Below are positions 58,457-64,000 of a DNA stretch of 64,000 nt, piece by piece. Numbering within the stretch: the first letter of the stretch is position 1; each line of letters begins with the position of its first letter. Source of the DNA: Eretmocerus hayati. Lineage: Eukaryota; Arthropoda; Insecta; Hymenoptera; Aphelinidae. The notes under the pieces were generated by a model. The model was not told where the DNA came from. It did no database searches and saw only the letters and a program-made list of their open reading frames with translations. Made by a program: the position numbers and the translations under genes. The stretch covers positions 98,934,976-98,998,975 of the forward strand of contig CM056742.1 of the NCBI GenBank assembly GCA_029851415.1, written 5' to 3'.

Positions 58457-59941
58457 ATGATGGATCGCGATCAAAGCGGGAAACGAGTTTACAAAAATCT
58501 CGATGTAGTGACAAAAGCGCAACTGTTGGACGACATAAGTAAAGATGAATGGGAATTCATCCAACAAATTTGCGCGCTACCAGAATTGGACATTACTATG
58601 AGTGACCAGCGCGAAGAACAATGTGAGACGCAAAATCTGGAAGTGAATACAGTCGAATTTAGTGGTAAAAGTGCAACGAATTCATTAAGTGCTTTCATTG
58701 CAAATAGCGAGGTGCCAAACATTTCTACCCCCGCAGTGGATAATCAAGAGTCGAGAGTACAAGGCATAGTATTGGATCTTATGGAATGTGAGGAATCGAG
58801 ATCTGCCCAGGGTCCCGGTAAAATACTAATGGAGATAGGACTGGTCCCAAGTAACATGAACATTGTGAGCACCACGACCTTCAGTGATAACACGTATACA
58901 GCAACCGGAGATTCTGTTACAACAGACTTTCCCAAATACAATGAATCAAGTGCGGTTGCAGCTAATGGCATTCCAATGGATGATCATGATTACGGTGTTA
59001 ACTTGCCGGTGTACGCTGAAATCAACTCCACGGAATCAATGAGTCTCCAGGAAGTGAATTACGATCCAATCAGTACACCGGTACCAGAATATGGTGAAGT
59101 GATCGACAATCATAATGACAACAAAGAGGAAAATGATGCTCATGGAATTATATCGCTAACCGAGGAAAATAGAAACAATGAGGCTCAGATGGAGTTTTTA
59201 CAGTGGTACGCACCCGATCCATGCGAATATACCCTGGTAACCGAACCGGTGGAGACTATACAATCATCAACGGAGCAATTCTCCCAACTCGGAACCAATG
59301 AAGCAATCGTCACTGTTGAAGTACATTCAATTGAAGTGGAAAATGAATACGTGCTAAGCCAAGAATCGGACGCACCCAACACCAATTCTCGATCAGACCC
59401 ACCCATCACCGACACATCTACGAGTAGCTGCAATCTAACTGAAGCTTCAAGGGATACAACATCGGATACGATCAACACAGACGCAGCAGAACGTATACAA
59501 ACGAGATCATCAGTCAAGAGTCAGCAGAACTGGAACCACATCAATACGCAAGAAGAAATAGCAAAAATCAGGTACCCCGATCTAGAAGACGTAAGGTATC
59601 AAGCAGATAATAATTGCCCCGACTTAGAAAACCCCTTCTGGGAAAATATTAAGAATTTTTGCTGTAAGCGATCGGTATTTTATCGCAAGGATAAGTTAGG
59701 AACAATATGTCCCCTCTCATATTTTAAAGAAAAGCACGAAGCCATGGGTTTCAAGGCAGACTCGAGACATATCTTGATTAAATCGAACAAAAACCCGAAA
59801 ATGCTCATCTGCATGTCATGCCATTGCTGTCGATATGAGGTAGAAGATGCAATCAAGTGCGAATCTTGCGTAAAAGCATATTTCGAACTCATGATTTCAG
59901 AAATGGGAGATCAAAGAGAAATCATTGATAAGTGGGAATAA
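58457..59941 (+). CDS. intact 494-codon protein of unknown function
   Basis: ATG 58457 (a second ATG follows at 58460) to TAA 59939-59941. The first ~50 residues are helical and moderately basic, then comes a long acidic, Ser/Thr/Asn-rich region (~50-370) that looks disordered. A compact C-terminal domain follows (~375-494), including DLENPFWENIKNFCCKR, GTICPLSYFKEKHEAMGF and a cysteine cluster, CMSCHCCRYEVEDAIKCESC, that could bind zinc. No transmembrane segment or signal peptide. I do not recognise the family. The frame is undamaged in an AT-rich, decay-prone setting, which suggests selection or recent arrival. It could be a single-exon host gene, a domesticated element gene, or an accessory gene of an element. 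The neighbouring satellite elements do not include it within their TIRs. Confidence 0.7.
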   Translation: MMDRDQSGKRVYKNLDVVTKAQLLDDISKDEWEFIQQICALPELDITMSDQREEQCETQNLEVNTVEFSGKSATNSLSAFIANSEVPNISTPAVDNQESRVQGIVLDLMECEESRSAQGPGKILMEIGLVPSNMNIVSTTTFSDNTYTATGDSVTTDFPKYNESSAVAANGIPMDDHDYGVNLPVYAEINSTESMSLQEVNYDPISTPVPEYGEVIDNHNDNKEENDAHGIISLTEENRNNEAQMEFLQWYAPDPCEYTLVTEPVETIQSSTEQFSQLGTNEAIVTVEVHSIEVENEYVLSQESDAPNTNSRSDPPITDTSTSSCNLTEASRDTTSDTINTDAAERIQTRSSVKSQQNWNHINTQEEIAKIRYPDLEDVRYQADNNCPDLENPFWENIKNFCCKRSVFYRKDKLGTICPLSYFKEKHEAMGFKADSRHILIKSNKNPKMLICMSCHCCRYEVEDAIKCESCVKAYFELMISEMGDQREIIDKWE

Positions 59942-60482
59942 TGTTGATAGAATTCGAGTTCTAGTTTCTACTATAACCTCAACGTTGAAATATTACGGTG
60001 TAATTTGTAAAGAAAAGACCGAGGAAAAAAGGGGAAAGTGAGGAAGAAATGTGAAACACCCCTTTGGAATAGAACTTGAGCTATTGGAAGACTCAGAACA
60101 CTCCATATGATAGAATTTGCAATTCCAATCTCACAGCAAAATATTTATTTATTGAACTGCGGTAAAAAAAAATAATGTTCGATTATACCTATATCCTGAA
60201 TATTAGAATTTGACTTGCGGAAACTTTAGAAAGCAATAATGTCCATTTACATCTATACCCTGAATATTTTTGAATGTCGATTTATATCCGTACTATGAAT
60301 ATTTTGAATTAATAATGTTGAACTATATCTATGAATATTTGGAACCATATTTCTGGATACCTATACTCTGAATATTTTGAAGTTGATAGTGTGAACTCTA
60401 TGAATATCTGGAACTATATCTCTGAATACCCATACTTTGGATATTTTTTGAATTGACACTTTGAAGTTGTTAATGTGAACTA
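59942..60482. repeat. AT-rich degenerate repeat (CTGAATATTTTGAA-type)
   Basis: After the ORF, short degenerate repeats of the form ATATCTATACTCTGAATATTTTG (about 30-65 bp apart) run from about 60180 to the element boundary. The pattern resumes at 63880, showing that the element at 60483-63877 inserted into this repeat. Confidence 0.75.
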
Positions 60483-60789
60483 CACCGTGTTTCAAAAGGT
60501 GTGTACATACCGTAACAGGGAGTTAGAAAAAATTTTGTATTTTCAGAAAAGTTTTTCAAGAAGTTTTGTAATAATTTTCAGATTTTGTAACTTTCAATAG
60601 AAAAAGTCACTTTTATCATTACATTTGTAATGTTTGAAATTTGGCGGCAATTGTTTGTTGTGTAATGATTCACCACTAATCATTACATGAACAATATGTA
60701 ATGATTAGTGTAATGCTTTCGAGGTTATGTGTATTGAATAGTGCAGAGAGCTCGAAATTATCCCGGCAGCATAATACGGCAAAGCCGGC

Positions 60790-63570
60790 ACGTTAAGTTG
60801 GAAGTTCTTCGCGCACGCGAGAAATTTCCACGGCTGAGATACGATCATGTTCTTGAGCTTCGCGTACGCTTAGTTGTAGAATGCTCACGCACGCGAGGGA
60901 TTCCCTTGATCGAGGTGAACTGCTAAAGTTTTGATGTTGTGCCTCGCGTACGTTGAGTTGGGAATGTTCGCGCACGCGAGAATTCCCCATGGCCGACATG
61001 AGCTTATGATTCTGAGCCTCACGTACATTCAGTGTGGTCATCTCCGCGCACGCGAGAAATTCGTATCGTCAGGGTGGACTTCTGAAGTTTCGATGTTTAG
61101 GCTCGCGCACGCCAAGTTGGGAATTTTCCGCGCACGTGAGAATTTTCTACGACTGAGATAAGCCTCACATTCTGAGCTTTGCACAGGTATTGTTCAGGAA
61201 GGCTCGCGCACGCGAGGAATTCCAATGGTCAAGTCGAACTGTTCGAGTCTTGATGTTGGGTCTCGCGCACACTAAGCTGAGAATTTTTCGCGCACGCGAG
61301 AATTCTTCACGCCCGAAGTAAGCCTCTTATGTTGGGCCTCGAGCACGGTAATTTGGTCGAGCTGAACTGTTAAAGTTTCGATGAGCCTCGCGCACGCTAA
61401 TTTAGTGATTTCTCGCCATTCGATACTCGAGAAAAAAGAATTTCGCACGCGAAACAACCGAAAGGAGCTTCTGGTAATGGGTCTTACGCACGCGAGCAAT
61501 TTTCTTGAGCAGAATGAATCCTGAACCTTGAGTTTCCCGTACGCTAAGTTAAGATTTTCTCGCGCGCCTCGAGCTTCTGATTTCAGGCCTTGCGTACAAT
61601 TTGTGTGGTAATTTTCTTGTGCGCGGGAAATTCCCATGGTCGAGGTGAACCGCTGAAGTTTCGATATCGAGCCTCACGCACGCTAATTTTAGGATCTTTC
61701 GCACACGCGAGAATTTTCAACGTCCGAGGTAAGCCTCTGATGTTGTACCTCGCGTACGCGAAGTTGGGAATTGTTCGCGCACGCGAGGATTTCCGATGGC
61801 CGACATGAGCTTATGATTCCGGGCTTCGAGTACACTCAGTGTGCAATTTTCGCGCACACGGGAAATTCCTATGGTCGAGGAGAAATGCGAGAGTTTCGAT
61901 GTTGAGCCTTGCGCACGGTGATTGGGGAATTCTTCGCGCACGCGAGAATTTTCTACATTCGAGGTAAGCCTCGAATGTTGGGTTTCGCGCACGTTTAGTT
62001 GGAAATTCTTCGCGCACGCGAGAAATTTCCACGGCTGAGATAGATGGATAGATAGATAGATAGTTGTTTATTTCGACTATGTACTCTCGGTCCAATCTAG
62101 CCGGGACATTGTACAAATTAGTGAGAATTTTCCCCGGCCTACTAGAGCTTCTGATTTTCGACCCCGCGTACACTCTGTGCGGAAATTCTCTCGTGCGCGA
62201 GAAATTCCCATGGTCGAGGTGAACTGCTAAAGTTTTGATGTTGAGCCTCGCGCACGCGAAGTTGAGAATTTTTTGCGCACGCCAGAATTTTGTGAGTCCG
62301 ACGTAAGTTTCTGATGTTGGGCCTCACGCAGTTTGAGATGGAAATTTTTCGCGCACGCGAGAAATTTCCATGGTCGAGATACCCTCATGTTCTTGAGCTT
62401 GCGTACGCTTAGTTGTAGATTGCTCACGCACGCGAGGGATTCCCTTGGTCGAGGTGAACTGCTGGTGTTCTGATTTTGTGCCTCGCGTACGTTAACTTGA
62501 GAATTGTTCGCGCACGCGAGAATTTCCCATGGCCAACATAAGCTTATGAATCTTGGCCTCACGTACATTCACTGTGGTTATTTTCGCGCACGCGAGGAAT
62601 TCCTGTGGTCGAAGTGAATTCTAAAGTTTCAATTTTTAAGCTCGCGCTCGCGTTTGGGAATTTTCCGCGCACGTGAGAAGTTTCTACGACTGAGATAAGC
62701 CTCACATTCTGAGCTTCGCACACGTATAGTTGGGGAAGGCTCGCACACGCGAGGAATGCCAATGGTCAAGTCGAACTGCTGGAGTCTTGATGTTGGGTCT
62801 CGCGCACGCTAAGCTGAGAATTTTTCGCGCACGCGAGGATTTTTCACGCCCGAGATAATCCTTTCATGTTGGGCCTCGCGCACGCTAAGTTGGGAATTTT
62901 CCGCGCACGTGAGAAATTCCCACGGCCGAGATATGCTCCCGATTTTGAGCATCGCGTTCGCTTAGTTGGGAAATGCACGCGCACGCGAGGAATTTTCTCG
63001 GTCGAGGTGAAGAGTTTTGATGTTGGGCCTCAAGTCCCCTAAGTTGGAAGCTTTTCGCGCACGTGAGAATTTCCCTCGGCCGACAAGAGCTTCTGATTGC
63101 GGACCTCGCGTACACTCTGTGTGAAAATTCTCTCGTGCGCGAGACATCCACATGGTCGAGGTGAACTGCTAAAGTTTCGATGTTGAGCCTCGCGCACGCG
63201 AAGTTGAGAATTTTCCGCGCACGCCACAATTTTCTAAATCCGACGTAAGTTTCTGATGTTGGGCCTCACGCAGTTTGAGACGGAAATTTTTCGCGCACGC
63301 GAGAAATTCCCACGGACGAGATACGCTCTTGTTCTTGAGCTCGCGTACGCCTAGTTGTAGAAAGCTCGCGCACGCGAGGGATTTCTATGGTCGAGGTGAA
63401 CTGCTGGTGTTCTGATGTTGTGCCTCGCGTACGTCAAATTGGGACTTGTCCGCGCACGCGAGAATTTCCCATGGCCGGGCTTCGAGTACACTCAGTGTGC
63501 AATTTTCGCGCACACGAGAAATTCCTATGGTCGAGGAGAAATGCGAGAGTCGTTTTTTTGACCTCCCGTT
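60790..63570. repeat. ~80-bp minisatellite with GC-rich dyads
   Basis: About 33 units, each with a CTCGCGCACGC and a CGCGCACGCGAGAATTTCC word, separated by GTTGGGAATT- and GATGTTGGGCC-like linkers. Longer blocks repeat: the run around GCGTACGCTTAGTTGTAGA appears near 60863, 62401 and 63342, so there is higher-order structure. Short ORFs on either strand are repeat translations. Confidence 0.9.
62030..62150 (-). mobile_element. 3' end of a non-LTR retroelement inserted in the minisatellite
   Basis: On the minus strand a non-repeat stretch ends in GTCGAAATAAACAACTATC followed by (TATC)n (plus-strand GATA at about 62040-62062). A poly(A) signal and short tandem tail mark it as a 5'-truncated retroelement end. 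It interrupts the otherwise regular minisatellite. Confidence 0.5.
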
Positions 63571-63879
63571 GTCGACTTTGCCGTATTATGCTGCCGGGAT
63601 AATTTCGAGCTCTCTTTACTATTCAATACACATAACCTCGAAAGCATTACACTAATCATTACATATTGTTTATGAAATGATTAGTGGTGAATCATTACAC
63701 AACAAACAATTGCCGCCAAATTTCAAACATTACAAATGTAATGATAAAAGTGACTTTTTCTATTGAAAGTTACAAAATCTGAAAATTATTACAAAACTTC
63801 TCAAAAAACTTTTCTGAAAATACAAAATTTTTTCTAACTCCCTGTTACGGTATGTACACACCTTTTGAAACACGGTGTA

Positions 63880-64000
63880 TATGAGTATCTGGAACTATAT
63901 CTCTGGATATTTTTGAAATGACATGTGGGAAAATTTTGGAGTGATAATGTCGATTGATATCTACACTCTGAATAATTTCGAGTTTGACATGTGAAAATTT
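63880..64000. repeat. AT-rich degenerate repeat, continuation
   Basis: Same repeat as 60180-60482 (TATCTGGAACTATATCTCTGG and ATATCTACACTCTGAATAAT-like words), continuing to the window edge. Confidence 0.7.

Larger units (their letters stand above)
60483..63877. mobile_element. 3.4-kb TIR element filled with CGCGCACGCGAG minisatellite
   Basis: Terminal inverted repeats of about 300 bp (60483-60790 and 63570-63877) begin CACCGTGTTTCAAAAGGTG and are nearly identical. TA flanks both ends (60481-60482 and 63878-63879), and the surrounding AT-rich repeat joins smoothly if the element and one TA are removed. The interior (~2.8 kb) is a tandem minisatellite with no ORF of note. TA target and long TIRs fit a non-autonomous Tc1/mariner-like or related element. 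Confidence 0.88.

Noticed and set aside
50268..63877. CRISPR-like arrays
   Set aside because: Repeats are contiguous satellites of 80-249 bp without unique spacers, and the window is eukaryotic.

Overview
The window looks like a repeat-saturated piece of an arthropod genome, most likely an insect. The only clear host gene is the 5' end of a beta-tubulin gene. The mobile elements (an R1-clade non-LTR retrotransposon, Copia, Gypsy, hAT, a probable Mutator-like element) fit an insect, possibly a hymenopteran, but the species cannot be fixed from sequence alone. Nothing prokaryotic is present.

Layout. 1-2.25 kb: minus-strand fragments of non-LTR retrotransposons (an RT piece, and an ORF1 with an FP-like domain and one in-frame stop), then the poly(A) end of another retroelement. 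2.27-7.45 kb: a nearly full-length R1-clade element with two overlapping ORFs, lying between (GA)n tracts. 7.5-10.75 kb: a relic Copia copy interrupted by a hAT element that has an intron-containing transposase. 10.86-12.39 kb: a TIR element rich in ACGTC motifs. 12.465-32.031 kb: a very young Copia element (two identical 186-bp LTRs, GAATT target duplication) inside a tRNA-like sequence. It appears to have three exons, and its RT is split by an 11.8-kb insert containing eight ~982-bp satellite units.

32.0-38 kb: the other half of the tRNA-like element, a TCATGACA-rich repeat, beta-tubulin exons 1-2 on the minus strand, a 1.7-kb palindromic element with a 9-bp target duplication, and nested MITEs. 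38-44 kb: a decayed Gypsy-type element (putative LTR end, several small helical ORFs, gag with zinc knuckles, integrase). 44-46 kb: four families of hairpin-bearing minisatellite. 46.1-48.2 kb: a 2.1-kb foldback element.

50.27-57.93 kb and 60.48-63.88 kb: two TA-flanked terminal-inverted-repeat elements whose interiors are almost entirely tandem hairpin satellites. Between them lies an intact 494-codon ORF of unknown function with an acidic N-terminal part and a Cys-rich C-terminus.

The most unusual theme is satellite DNA carried by mobile units. Three insertions with TA junctions (18.2-30.0, 50.27-57.93 and 60.48-63.88 kb) consist largely of higher-order tandem repeats, and one of them must be younger than a Copia copy whose LTRs have not yet diverged.
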